From positions 1 through 43,143 of the forward strand of contig CAZSMK010000140.1 of NCBI GenBank assembly GCA_964608095.1: a DNA stretch of 43,143 nt, read 5' to 3'. Under the pieces are notes generated by a model that did not search any database, was not told where the DNA came from, and worked only from the letters and a program-made list of their open reading frames with translations. Each line of letters opens with the position of its first letter. Position 1 is the stretch's first letter. This DNA is from CAZSMK01 sp964608095. Its GTDB lineage: Bacteria > Sumerlaeota > Sumerlaeia > MWCT01 > JAGHBZ01. Both the position numbers and the translations under genes were made by a program. Shown piece after piece: positions 1-7,047 of the stretch.

Positions 1-8
1 GCACCACG

Positions 9-317
9 CTATGATTTGGACGTCGTGAACGTAGTGCCGTGGTGGTTCAAAAAAAATAATAACCACGACGACACCACGAGCACTATGTTATAGAACGATA
101 AACAAAAAATAGAGAAGAAAGGGTATATACTTATTTTGGTTAATGAGATAACACATATTATTAATGAGTGATGCAATCGGACGCGGAGGTTTTTATTTGA
201 AACGTTTTTTCCAATAGCCGGGTTTGCCGTTCCACGAATGTCTTTTACGTCATGACCGGCTTCCTTGAGATTTTTAACAGTCATTTGGGGAATATTTTCA
301 TCGACGAGGATTTTCAA
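9..317 (-). pseudogene. Truncated DUF5615 PIN-like toxin remnant
   Basis: The first 33 or so residues (start MKILVDENIP, then EAGHDVKDIRG) match the opening of DUF5615 PIN-like proteins, which begin with an Asp-containing K-x-L-V-D-E-N motif. After this point the reading frame runs into AT-rich sequence with no resemblance to the family, so the catalytic core is missing. The start is TTG (315-317) with AGGA about 8 bases upstream. It overlaps the stop of the preceding small frame as TTGA, the coupling typical of an antitoxin-toxin pair. DUF5615 proteins are usually the toxin half of type II modules. I infer a decayed module. The real homologous part is only about 219-317. Confidence 0.55.
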
Positions 318-415
318 GATTCAATTCCTATCTTTTCAATAGGCGTCACTTCTTCTTCTACCACTGGATATGACAGAAGAGCAATTTTTTTATTAAGAAT
401 AACTAGTGCAAGCCG
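314..415 (-). pseudogene. C-terminal remnant of a possible antitoxin
   Basis: The last 33 codons (start RLALVILNKKIALLSYPVV) end in a TGA that overlaps the TTG start of the DUF5615 fragment. The pattern of a hydrophobic LALVI-x-NKKIAL strand followed by an acidic tail recalls Phd-like antitoxin C-termini, but this is weak. Upstream the frame passes straight into a repeat-like sequence (433-512), so the N-terminus seems to have been lost or replaced. It may be nothing more than a chance frame; the coupling to the toxin remnant is the main support. Confidence 0.3.
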
Positions 416-432
416 TTCGCGAAGGGATGCTG

Positions 433-512
433 AGAACGCAGAGTTTTTTAATCTCTGCACGCGGTTCTTTCTGCGAACTCCAAGCGTAGTTCTCTGCGAA
501 TTCTGCGTTGAA
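433..512. repeat. Intergenic AACGCAGAG-type inverted repeat
   Basis: AACGCAGA at 435-442 is mirrored by TCTGCGTT at 502-509, with further TCTGCG-type units at 453-459, 469-474 and 491-498. Related wording (GGACACAGAG) recurs at 2611-2620. Such degenerate CGCAGAG strings are common as dispersed intergenic repeats in some bacterial genomes. The neighbouring 601-630 has tandem ATTACAC-A-type words of the same flavour. No coding function is seen. Confidence 0.5.
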
Positions 513-660
513 CTATTTATAAAGAAAATTTCGCTTATATCCACGGATTTTCACTTATCTACACTTATTTCTTTACAACCTAAAATCCTTATTTTCTTCA
601 ACAACGAATTACACAAATTACACGAATAATTTTTTTCTCATATCTTTTTTCAACAGTATT

Positions 661-787
661 CGTGCGCGCACTCGTATAATGTTCTTACCGAAACCCGAAA
701 TCCCCTCTTGGAGAGGGACTGAACAACAGTTCAGGGGGGATTCGCCGCGGCGAATGGGGTGTGTATCCCACCGTACGCGCACTCGTA
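661..787. repeat. Palindrome-rich intergenic repeat unit
   Basis: A 16-base direct repeat (CGTGCGCGCACTCGTA at 661-676 and CGTACGCGCACTCGTA at 772-787, one mismatch) bounds a block holding three palindromes: CCTCTTGGAGAGG at 704-716, CTGAAC-AACA-GTTCAG at 719-734 and ATTCGCCGCGGCGAAT at 740-755. It sits just downstream of the membrane protein ending at 850, on the opposite side of its stop. This is consistent with a REP/MITE-like dispersed element. It may also help end transcription, though no T-tract follows the hairpins. Confidence 0.5.
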
Positions 788-849
788 CTCGCACTCCAAA
801 GTGAATTGTCGAGCAGCCTCTCTGATCTCGCCGTTTCGGGGTAAACGGT

Positions 850-2229
850 TCAGAATCGGGTGATGCCGTAATTGGCAAGAAAGTTCAACTGTGCAGGGTC
901 GATTAAGAGATTCTGAAGCATCAGCGCATACGTAATTGTCATCCCCCCGCTCACCAAAATTGCCCATAGCTCAAGAGCCTGTTCGCGAATCTTTTTTGTT
1001 ACATAGCCGGCAATAAAGATAATGACCAAAAACGCGGGAAAGGCATAGAGGTCCCAATCTTTCCACATGGGCATTTTGTTCGACACCGCAAGTATGGCGC
1101 CGATTCCACAAATGAAGCCGAGAAAGAGATACCACGACACTACCTTTTTTTCCAGTTTGAAGGGTATCATGAAGGCTAACCATAAAGGGAGGAGTGGAAA
1201 ATAGATAAACGCCATCGGGAGAATCTCAGCGAGACGCTCAAGCGATAATGCCTTGAACGGGGAGAGGAAAATATTGCCGTGTTCGCCGAACTTGTTCAAT
1301 CCCAGGGTTAACGACGACGCATCGAAGAAATAAACAAGTGAAAAATAGAATAGGGCGAACCATGCGAAGATGAAAATTGCGGAAAATGCAACGCGGGACC
1401 ATTTGATTTTCTTTGCGAATCCTATCTCAGTCAAGAGCCATGTCCCGAGCAGCAAGCCCGCGGTCGGGTGGAAGCTCATGGCAAGGACGAGGGTGACGAG
1501 GACTTTCAGTAGCCCTTTTCCTTCGCGCAGGAAACGAATCGTGAATACTACATGCCAGGCGGCTACGGCAACCAATGTGGGATAGCTCTCAATGTGCCCG
1601 AAGCAGATAAGGGCAAGCCCGCTTCCCATCACTGTGAAAAAGAAAAGCATGCTTCGAACCGGATCGGTCGGATGCAAGTCACGTGCTAAGCTGTATACGG
1701 CTACCAAAAAAAATCCCGCGGCAAGGCTGTTCAGCATCGCGGCGCTCTGGAATACGGAGATACCCAACGGCTTGGCGAGGAAGACATAGGCTATAGTCAG
1801 GATAAAATTATGAAGCGCCTCTCCCCAGAAAAATTCCCACTCTATGAATTTCATTTCCTGAAACCTGAGATATGCGTAGTTCAGGTAGTCACCGGTGAAA
1901 TAGCGTTCTCGAAAAAGAAAAAAACAGAGAGTTGAAACGAACAGAAGCACGACCTTGCGACGAGGAGGAATAGGATGCGTTGGAAACAATAAACGGCTCA
2001 GCCGTTGCAGTGTCGAGAGTTCGGTGAAATGTAAAAGCCAGCAAAGGAACGGAACGATGGAGAGAATAATCCTCAAAAACAAGGGGATGAGATCAAGCCG
2101 GCTGTAAAACCAATTCTCTGATTCCGTTGCCGCCGGGGGCGAAATCAGAAACCAAAAGACACACACAGAGATCAACAGCGAGAAAAGCGGGAAGACGCCT
2201 TTTTTCATTTCAATGTTGTTCAAGATCAT
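850..2229 (-). CDS. Multi-pass membrane protein, GT-C glycosyltransferase-like
   Basis: 459 residues with about ten hydrophobic segments and short polar loops. The first long loop after the N-terminal helices contains FRERYFTGDYLNYAYLRFQE, an Asp-bearing loop of the kind found after TM1 in GT-C-fold (family 39-like) glycosyltransferases that use polyprenyl-linked sugars. HIESYP around residue 212 is another charged loop motif. GT-C enzymes transfer sugars on the outer face of the inner membrane, and I infer such a role here. The exact substrate cannot be told. The start chosen is ATG at 2229; a second ATG seven codons later (MKKGVF) gives a cleaner signal-anchor but has no better ribosome site. 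It stands alone, with repeats downstream and the island edge upstream. Confidence 0.6.
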   Translation of the reverse strand: MILNNIEMKKGVFPLFSLLISVCVFWFLISPPAATESENWFYSRLDLIPLFLRIILSIVPFLCWLLHFTELSTLQRLSRLLFPTHPIPPRRKVVLLFVSTLCFFLFRERYFTGDYLNYAYLRFQEMKFIEWEFFWGEALHNFILTIAYVFLAKPLGISVFQSAAMLNSLAAGFFLVAVYSLARDLHPTDPVRSMLFFFTVMGSGLALICFGHIESYPTLVAVAAWHVVFTIRFLREGKGLLKVLVTLVLAMSFHPTAGLLLGTWLLTEIGFAKKIKWSRVAFSAIFIFAWFALFYFSLVYFFDASSLTLGLNKFGEHGNIFLSPFKALSLERLAEILPMAFIYFPLLPLWLAFMIPFKLEKKVVSWYLFLGFICGIGAILAVSNKMPMWKDWDLYAFPAFLVIIFIAGYVTKKIREQALELWAILVSGGMTITYALMLQNLLIDPAQLNFLANYGITRF

Positions 2230-2515
2230 GTTAAAGAGTTTCTCTGAAGAATACCAGATTTATTCACCGAGTCAGAGCCTGCGCCCGTTACGCCAGATTG
2301 TTTAAGTATCGTTAACACCCTTTTCGCTGTCAAGCATCGCAACGCAATTTAATGCTGAGCCACGCGTACTCTCAAAAAACGTCTATGTAATTTGAGTCAG
2401 AGCTCGATTACACATTTTAGCACGCATGATGTATCCCTTTTCTCAAAGAATCTCGGTCTCGACGCCTGCCCCCCCGCAGGTTCCGACCACGACCACGATC
2501 ACGCATAATTGTAAC

Positions 2516-2563
2516 CTTCACAGCCATTGACGGCGGTCGAGGGAGCGGTACTGGATGGCTTCG
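2516..2563. repeat. Left 48-bp direct repeat (att-like, comM 3' end copy)
   Basis: Identical over 48 bases to 10019-10066. Read on the minus strand it encodes the ComM C-terminus AIQYRSLDRRQWL and its TGA stop. On the island side the minus-strand frame continues as DNVKSDLIAE, similar to DRVRSEHISE of the intact comM but different at the DNA level, before losing the frame near 2600. Confidence 0.75.
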
Positions 2564-2677
2564 GCGATTAAGTCTGATTTGACATTGTCTTGTCTTACTT
2601 TTCACCAAAGAGGACACAGAGTTTTTTTATATTTTTAAACTGCGAATTTCAGTCTTTCTGATTTCCCTATACTTATT

Positions 2678-2706
2678 TTGACAAAAACACATTCCTTTCA
2701 TATTAT
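2678..2706 (+). promoter_or_regulatory. Sigma-70-type promoter for the 2739 gene
   Basis: TTGACA at 2678-2683, a 17-base spacer, and TATTAT at 2701-2706 (a TATAAT also lies at 2704-2709). The likely transcript start is near 2713, about 25 bases before the ATG. AGGGA at 2727-2731 serves as ribosome site. Confidence 0.7.
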
Positions 2707-2738
2707 AATTATAAATACAAATTTGGTTAGGGAATATA

Positions 2739-3956
2739 ATGAAACCAGAGAATAATAATTTTGAAAAAATACCTAAATGGAATGATTATTACCCGGATTT
2801 AGCAAGTGCTACAAGAGAGCAAAAGAAGTTTTACAACTTTTGGCTTGAGGAGTTTAAAAATGGGAAATTTATCGATATTGAAAACAATCTTAGCTATGTT
2901 TTTGTCTATCTCTATTCTGTTTTGAAACAATTTATAAACGATAAAAATATAAAGCAGCTATTGAAATGCTTTCAAGACATTAGAAGAGCTTATGGTGAGA
3001 ATTATGTGAAAATATTAGATTATTTAACTTATTGGACATCTGATGCCTATCTTTACCTAAAAAATTATGACAAAGCTTGGGAATTAAAAAAGGATACATG
3101 GGAATTTGGTAAGTCGAAGAATCTCAATATGCGCGATTTTTTAAATTTCAGAAGCGAATGCAAAGATCAATCTATTGATGGACAAGATTTGTTAAGGGTG
3201 CTGGGTAGTGATAATGGACTCTCCAGCTTTGGAAAAATTCATCATAAGCAGATTATTGACCTCGCATCTCTTTTTCTTAAAGATTTTCATAAAGAGCATG
3301 GGGAAAATTTTATTGAATATTTTTGTCGGCAATTTGATTTTTCAAACCTTACTGAAGGTGATATACAAAACTTGAGAGAATTTTATACAAATGAAAAAGA
3401 CTTCTTTTTATGGAGAAAAGTGTATGAGGATGAGGAAAGGAAGAAATATCCATATAAATATCAGCATATACTTTTTAATGGTGCTATAGGACCCTCAGCT
3501 TATATTGAGTGTTACGCAGTTCCGTATATTATACAGGTAGCAATAGAAAACGAATCAAAAAGGATATTGCGAGAATGCGAAAACAAATTACGAGAAGAAA
3601 AAAATCTCCCAAGAGTTGGAGAAGGTTGGATTGCCGAAGCGGAACTTTTCTATCAATTATGTGAAACATTTCCAGAAGAAAAAATAGTATATCATGGTAG
3701 ACCGGCATGGTTGTCCCCACAGCATTTAGATATTTACTTTCCATTCAGAAATATTGGTGTTGAATACCAGGGATTACAACATCAAAGTCCGGTTGAATAC
3801 TTTGGAGGGGAAAGGGCTTTTAAAAAGCAACAAGAACGCGATAGAAGAAAAAGGAGACTGTGTAAAAAACATAGATGCAGTCTATTATATGTATATGAAG
3901 AAAGCAATTTCGAGGATATTAAACAAGAAATTCAGGAGATATTTAATAATAAATGA
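2739..3956 (+). CDS. TerB_N-like domain fused to Vsr-like PD-(D/E)XK nuclease
   Basis: 405 residues, no signal or membrane segment. Residues about 15-70 (TREQKKFYNFWLEEF followed by NNLSYVFVYLYSV) resemble the TerB_N domain, where an EQ-xx-Y-xxW-x4-xG helix is followed by LSYIFxYxYE. Residues 294-390 look like a restriction-endonuclease-fold nuclease of the Vsr/DUF559 style: Glu 300/302 in WIAEAELF, Asp 331 in HLDIYFP, then 342-EYQ-344 and GLQHQ, with a basic RDRRKRRLCKKH segment after it. The acidic-D-ExQ set would bind the metal. I infer a DNA-cleaving role, plausibly in phage defence, since it is the first gene of the island with its own strong promoter. The middle part (70-290) is helical and unrecognised. 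It is very AT-rich, unlike comM. Confidence 0.6.
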   Translation: MKPENNNFEKIPKWNDYYPDLASATREQKKFYNFWLEEFKNGKFIDIENNLSYVFVYLYSVLKQFINDKNIKQLLKCFQDIRRAYGENYVKILDYLTYWTSDAYLYLKNYDKAWELKKDTWEFGKSKNLNMRDFLNFRSECKDQSIDGQDLLRVLGSDNGLSSFGKIHHKQIIDLASLFLKDFHKEHGENFIEYFCRQFDFSNLTEGDIQNLREFYTNEKDFFLWRKVYEDEERKKYPYKYQHILFNGAIGPSAYIECYAVPYIIQVAIENESKRILRECENKLREEKNLPRVGEGWIAEAELFYQLCETFPEEKIVYHGRPAWLSPQHLDIYFPFRNIGVEYQGLQHQSPVEYFGGERAFKKQQERDRRKRRLCKKHRCSLLYVYEESNFEDIKQEIQEIFNNK

Positions 3957-4251
3957 TTTCTTACATTAGAAGTTTTCGGGCATTAACATTTTTATTTTTA
4001 TGACCACTATTTGACATCGAGTGAAACATATTGCTTATAAGAAATATTATTTTATTGAACATTTGCAATCGTACAGTAGTGCTCAGCCACTGCATGGAGG
4101 CCTTCCACTCCCAAAGTTTCAAGGAACTCAGAGCCTTTCCCGATCTTCAGGGAGTCCTGGGGCATGAATGTATATTGTCGGGATGGCTTAAGAATAATGG
4201 TGCTTGCGGATCTTGCCGTTTGTGCGTATAATGAATTCGTTATTTTAAGTA
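3957..4251. other. Short gene-free stretch with a possible gene remnant
   Basis: On the minus strand about 4055-4165 is GC-richer than its surroundings and encodes MPQDSLKIGKGSEFLETLGV, then EGLHAVAEHYCTIANVQ and a stop. It has no ribosome site and I do not recognise a family. It could be the debris of a transferred gene. The rest of the interval is AT-rich and shows nothing. Confidence 0.3.
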
Positions 4252-4719
4252 TTATGCAGATAACCACCCAAGTAAAATTGAAAGCCACATTACTCCTGTT
4301 GTGACCAAAAGGGTTCGGATGGCTATGGTGTGACTTCCCAAGTCTTTGATAGACCGAGGGGGTATACGACCACTGTCTTTTAGGCTTTCACAGAAAACAA
4401 CATGCACTCCATCAGTAGGATTTCCTTCTTTATCTAAAGGGAAAAAATGTTTATCTGCTATCTCCTTTCCCCATTCATGCACCCGAAGTATAATGAAACG
4501 TATTCGCTCGTCCCATAGGAAAAAACATATGCATACAGCAATCCCAAAGCAAGCGACCATTGGCGATTTTGATAAGTGCCATGCACCAAACAACACGCCC
4601 TGAATAGGAATATATACTTGAAGTCCTATCGCACGGAACTTCATATGCTCAATCAGCCACGGAAGAGCATGCTTCTGAAAATACTCTAACTTTTCTTTCT
4701 CTTCCACAGTTAGGGCCAT
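4252..4719 (-). CDS. Small membrane protein of unknown function
   Basis: 155 residues. A charged N-terminal helix (residues 1-27) is followed by two hydrophobic segments at about 33-48 and 52-70, a soluble middle part (about 75-130) containing HEWGKEIADKHFFPLDKEGN, and a final membrane segment at about 134-154. The start ATG is preceded by GAGGAG at a good distance. No family is recognised; the helix-TM-TM-soluble layout is shared by many membrane proteins carried on defence islands, but this is only a shape argument. It lies alone, convergent with the 2739 gene and downstream of the three-gene cluster. Confidence 0.5.
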   Translation of the reverse strand: MALTVEEKEKLEYFQKHALPWLIEHMKFRAIGLQVYIPIQGVLFGAWHLSKSPMVACFGIAVCICFFLWDERIRFIILRVHEWGKEIADKHFFPLDKEGNPTDGVHVVFCESLKDSGRIPPRSIKDLGSHTIAIRTLLVTTGVMWLSILLGWLSA

Positions 4720-4850
4720 AAGTAATACTCCTCTCTTATTGAGTTTTATTCAGGCATCGTAGTTTTTTTTAGGTAATAACGCAATGATATATTGAAATTA
4801 TACCTCAAGTATATTCACTCACGAACCAAAAAAAATTGAATCCCCCGGAA

Positions 4851-5096
4851 TCACGCATCCACTACGCGATTTATGTATTGTATACTTTTCTTGCGTATCT
4901 CCCAAACTTTTGGGCTAAGATCTTTAAGTTCCTGTTCACTGAAGTTGCCCCACTCCGGGTAGAAGCCAATCACAAAGCCAAAGTAGATGTCCTTTGACTC
5001 TTTTTCAGTGGCGAACCAGTACCAGCCAGTGAGGCTCTCCCAAGCCCTGAGGATTTTCTGACCATCTACTTTGCCGTCTCGAATAACCACTTTCAC
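4851..5096 (-). CDS. 81-residue protein of unknown function (DUF2958-like pattern)
   Basis: Compact soluble protein. The run GWYWFATEKE...IYFGFVIGFYPEWGNFSEQEL has the order aromatic-T/E-charged, FG-x-VIGF, E-x-G-x-FS-xxEL seen in DUF2958-type proteins of plasmids and mobile elements; the match is from memory of the pattern and is tentative. It starts at GTG 5094-5096, inside the GTGA overlap with the kinase stop, with AAGGAGG seven bases upstream. It is the last gene of a tightly coupled three-gene unit, so it is probably made in fixed ratio with the kinase. Confidence 0.6.
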   Translation of the reverse strand: MKVVIRDGKVDGQKILRAWESLTGWYWFATEKESKDIYFGFVIGFYPEWGNFSEQELKDLSPKVWEIRKKSIQYINRVVDA

Positions 5097-5560
5097 CTTT
5101 TCACCTCCTTATAGTTTTCAAGAAAATAAACTTCGTCGAATCCGAGTTTCTTGAGTTCCCTGAGTGTGGGCTTTTGGAACTTCAGCCAGATTATCCGAAC
5201 CTTTGAGACTGGCATTCTCCCCTCCTTAAGGCAGCGCTTCTTTATGACGGGGAATGGACAATCGAATGCGAAACAAGTTTTAATATACCTTTCATCTACG
5301 CCTTCAAGGGCATGCCGCCTTGCCCGTTTTGAGAGATGGCAGGCATCCAAGATTATGTTTTTGCCTTTCCTCAGGGCTCGGTCTTTGCGTGCAGCGAACT
5401 CTTCCCATACCAAATCATCCTTCTCAGATATCGCATAACTGCCTGTTAGCGTCTTTCTTATCTGGTCTGAGGAAATGATGGTGAAGTGGTTCTTGAATCG
5501 CTTCGCGAACGTGGATTTCCCGGAATGGGACGGCCCGCAGAGGACAATGAATCTCTTCAC
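5093..5560 (-). CDS. P-loop kinase, AAA_33/polynucleotide-kinase-like
   Basis: 155 residues. A Walker A motif GPSHSGKST at residues 9-17 follows a hydrophobic strand. SSDQIRKTL near residue 35 holds the Asp typical of the nucleoside/polynucleotide-kinase acceptor site, and DACHLSKRARR at about 72-82 is the strand plus Arg-rich lid found in T4 Pnk-like and zeta-toxin-like AAA_33 proteins. Such enzymes phosphorylate 5' hydroxyls of nucleic acids or small metabolites. RNA repair or a toxin-like activity are both possible. The start is GTG (5558-5560) overlapping the upstream zinc-ribbon stop as GTGA, with a GAGGAGG ribosome site. Its own stop overlaps the next GTG in the same way. Confidence 0.75.
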   Translation of the reverse strand: MKRFIVLCGPSHSGKSTFAKRFKNHFTIISSDQIRKTLTGSYAISEKDDLVWEEFAARKDRALRKGKNIILDACHLSKRARRHALEGVDERYIKTCFAFDCPFPVIKKRCLKEGRMPVSKVRIIWLKFQKPTLRELKKLGFDEVYFLENYKEVKR

Positions 5561-5733
5561 TTTTTCACCTCCTCACGGACAAGCCTTTTCATGCAGCGAA
5601 GACAGGGGTTGTTTCTTGTTGTATGTGTTCCATAGGCACTCCAGAATGTAATGCACCTCTGACCTTTGTTGATTGGTTTACCACAGTAGTGGCATAACCT
5701 TTTCCTAATCGCTTTTTCAAGGTAGATAGTCAT
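5557..5733 (-). CDS. 58-residue zinc-ribbon protein
   Basis: Small basic protein beginning MTIYLEKAIRKRLCHYCGKP. It has a CxxC pair (CHYC, residues 14-17) and a second CxxC (CLRC, 44-47) with an extra Cys at 27, the arrangement of a zinc ribbon. The ATG is at 5731-5733 behind AGGTGAT. Its last four bases form GTGA with the start of the kinase. It is first in the three-gene unit and could be a nucleic-acid-binding partner or regulator of the kinase; this is inference. The structured stretch at 5777-6016 lies directly upstream. Confidence 0.65.
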   Translation of the reverse strand: MTIYLEKAIRKRLCHYCGKPINKGQRCITFWSAYGTHTTRNNPCLRCMKRLVREEVKK

Positions 5734-6199
5734 TTAATCACCTAAAATTTTCACAGGGAGGTCATCGCATTCGCATACTCTCTCTCTGGCGCACGCTTGG
5801 GATTTTAATGCAGAGAGAGAGTGTCGGCCGAGGAGCAATTCAGCCAAGTAACCGGCGAAAAAAGTAGCAGTAATTGTGAGGAATGCCGACGGAAAGCGTT
5901 GCTCCTTAGATTATCAGTCGCAGGAGCGGGGCATGGAGCACAGCTAGGGCTTAAGTGCTTTTCTGGTCGAGGTTCAAGGTCACATTGTTCGAGACCTGAA
6001 AGCACATTATGCCCCCGGTGAACAAACAGGTTGGAGCGGTCGGATGGTGTTAGTGTAAATGTTTTGTTTTTTTACATAAAAGATGCCTTTTACCATTGTG
6101 GTGACACAAATAGCAATAAACAAAAGAGGTGGATTCGATGCAGAGCAAAAGGGTTGATTAGTCCATAGCTATTTAAATTTTAGATTTTTAAAAGTTACT
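5734..6199. other. Gene-free stretch around the structured RNA
   Basis: Outside the structured block (5777-6016) this interval holds AT-rich sequence with no convincing frame. Short frames through the structured block on both strands follow the stems and are not believed to be proteins. Confidence 0.5.
5777..6016. ncRNA. Strongly structured, probably non-coding RNA (family unknown)
   Basis: In 240 bases I find: a 12-bp perfect stem ACTCTCTCTCTG (5777-5788) with CAGAGAGAGAGT (5811-5822); GTCGGC (5823-5828) with GCCGAC (5885-5890); AGGAGCAA (5831-5838) with TTGCTCCT (5899-5906), which crosses the previous stem and so implies a pseudoknot or a switch; GGGGCAT (5928-5934) with ATGCCCC (6009-6015), enclosing GTGCTTT (5955-5961) with AAAGCAC (5999-6005) and GGTC (5965-5968) with GACC (5993-5996). 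The block is GC-richer than its AT-rich island surroundings, as structured RNAs often are. G-T wobble extensions of the first and fifth stems (T76-G23, T62-G98 by last digits) slightly favour the plus strand. On the minus strand it would be the leader of the zinc-ribbon/kinase cluster. I could not match it to RNase P, tmRNA, 6S or group I/II introns. Confidence 0.5.
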
Positions 6200-6706
6200 A
6201 TGGATAATCCTGTAGAGCAAGATGAGCAGCATTATACAGTGGGATCGCTGTTTTTTGGGAGCTCCTATGAAGATAACTAGGGTTTGGCGCAACTTCTTGA
6301 AATTCCTGTCTGCGATTTATCACCAGTGCAAGCATCGGAGATTCTAGATAATATCACACATTCAGAATTAAGAGAGATAATAGATTCTCTCCAAGAACAG
6401 ATTCAACAAGGTGGTGATTTGGTAAGGTATAGTTTAGAAGAGCATCCAAAACGTCTAGATCTGGTATTTTGATGATAGCGATGTAACTGAAGCAATTATT
6501 TTTAGTGATGGTTCATACTATAGAGGGCTCTTTGATTATTTTGTTTCTCTGGTTGCTGGAGCATACCCCAATTATTCTATAGATTATGAAGCAGGTTTTG
6601 ATGTGATTCTTATGAAGAAAACTAAGCAGATACAATTATCATCCCCATACTCATAGCAATCATAATCATAGTTTTTATTGTGATTGATAGGCGTGGCAGT
6701 TATTAG
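6200..6706 (+). pseudogene. Decayed gene for a tail-anchored membrane protein
   Basis: One ancestral frame can be stitched together across three lesions: ATG at 6200, an in-frame TAG at 6278-6280, a frame change at the T-run near 6465 (VF into DDSDVTEAII), and another near 6640 that leads into a hydrophobic tail TIIIPILIAIIIIVFIVIDR ending at TAG 6704-6706. The restored protein would be about 165 residues, acidic, with a helix ELREIIDSLQEQIQQ and a C-terminal membrane segment. No family is recognised and no ribosome site precedes the ATG. The consistent amino-acid style across the breaks is the evidence that it was once a gene. Confidence 0.5.
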
Positions 6707-6824
6707 TTGGGAGCAATAGCCTGAGTAATTGTGTTTTTATATATGAGAGACTCTTTCCCTCAACCATTTGAACCTCAATGGAATTCTACTTCAAAAACGG
6801 AACTTAGGAAATCGTCGTCATCCC

Positions 6825-6986
6825 TTATTTGGTACAAGTGCCTGCTTTTTGCTTGGCCTGGCATTCGTTACATAATTCACCACTTGTTGGCTTCATGCTC
6901 TTTTCATCATAGTTAAATCTGGGCCAGTTGGAGCAGTTCCGGCACCAGTGCCAAGTGTCTCTATCTTTTTTCTTTCTGTAGGGCAT
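6825..6986 (-). CDS. 53-residue zinc-binding protein, DTWHWC-x2-C type
   Basis: Starts MPYRKKKDRDTWHWCRNCSN; two CxxC pairs (CRNC and CNEC) and conserved-looking motifs DTWHWC, NWP and PTSGELCNEC. I recognise this as a widespread small zinc-ribbon protein of unknown role. The start at 6984-6986 is chosen because AGGAGG sits seven bases upstream; a longer frame back to 7022 lacks a ribosome site. It follows the 605-residue nuclease gene on the same strand after 61 bases and may be its last operon member. Confidence 0.65.
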   Translation of the reverse strand: MPYRKKKDRDTWHWCRNCSNWPRFNYDEKSMKPTSGELCNECQAKQKAGTCTK

Positions 6987-7047
6987 GATATACCTCCTAT
7001 TTTTAATCGTTGTTATAATCAAATAGTATTATTGGTGTTGGCCACTT

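Larger units (their letters stand above)
416..849. other. Gene-free stretch, repeats only
   Basis: Apart from the two repeat units described at 433-512 and 661-787 this stretch holds short low-complexity words such as the tandem ATTACAC at about 609-625. No frame here looks like a protein; the short open frames are composed of the repeats themselves. Confidence 0.55.
2230..2738. other. Intergenic stretch containing island left edge
   Basis: 2230-2515 holds no convincing gene. It contains GACCACGACCACGATCACG at 2484-2502, a short tandem CCACGA repeat. 2516-2563 is the left copy of the comM 3' end and 2564-2593 a diverged continuation of it. 2611-2620 has an ACACAGAG repeat word. 2678-2706 is a good promoter for the next gene. 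Confidence 0.6.

Noticed and set aside
618..878. Minus-strand 86-codon frame
   Set aside because: It consists of the palindromic repeat unit and low-complexity RVRVR codons.
2417..2617. Minus-strand 66-codon frame at the left repeat
   Set aside because: It reads the comM-end copy in the wrong frame; the correct frame gives the ComM C-terminus instead.
5805..6021. Short frames on both strands across the structured block
   Set aside because: The bases are explained by the stems; composition is unlike proteins and no ribosome site is present.
6278..6280. TAG read-through (for example pyrrolysine) in the decayed gene
   Set aside because: Two further frame changes downstream make decay the simpler explanation, and no recoding element is seen.
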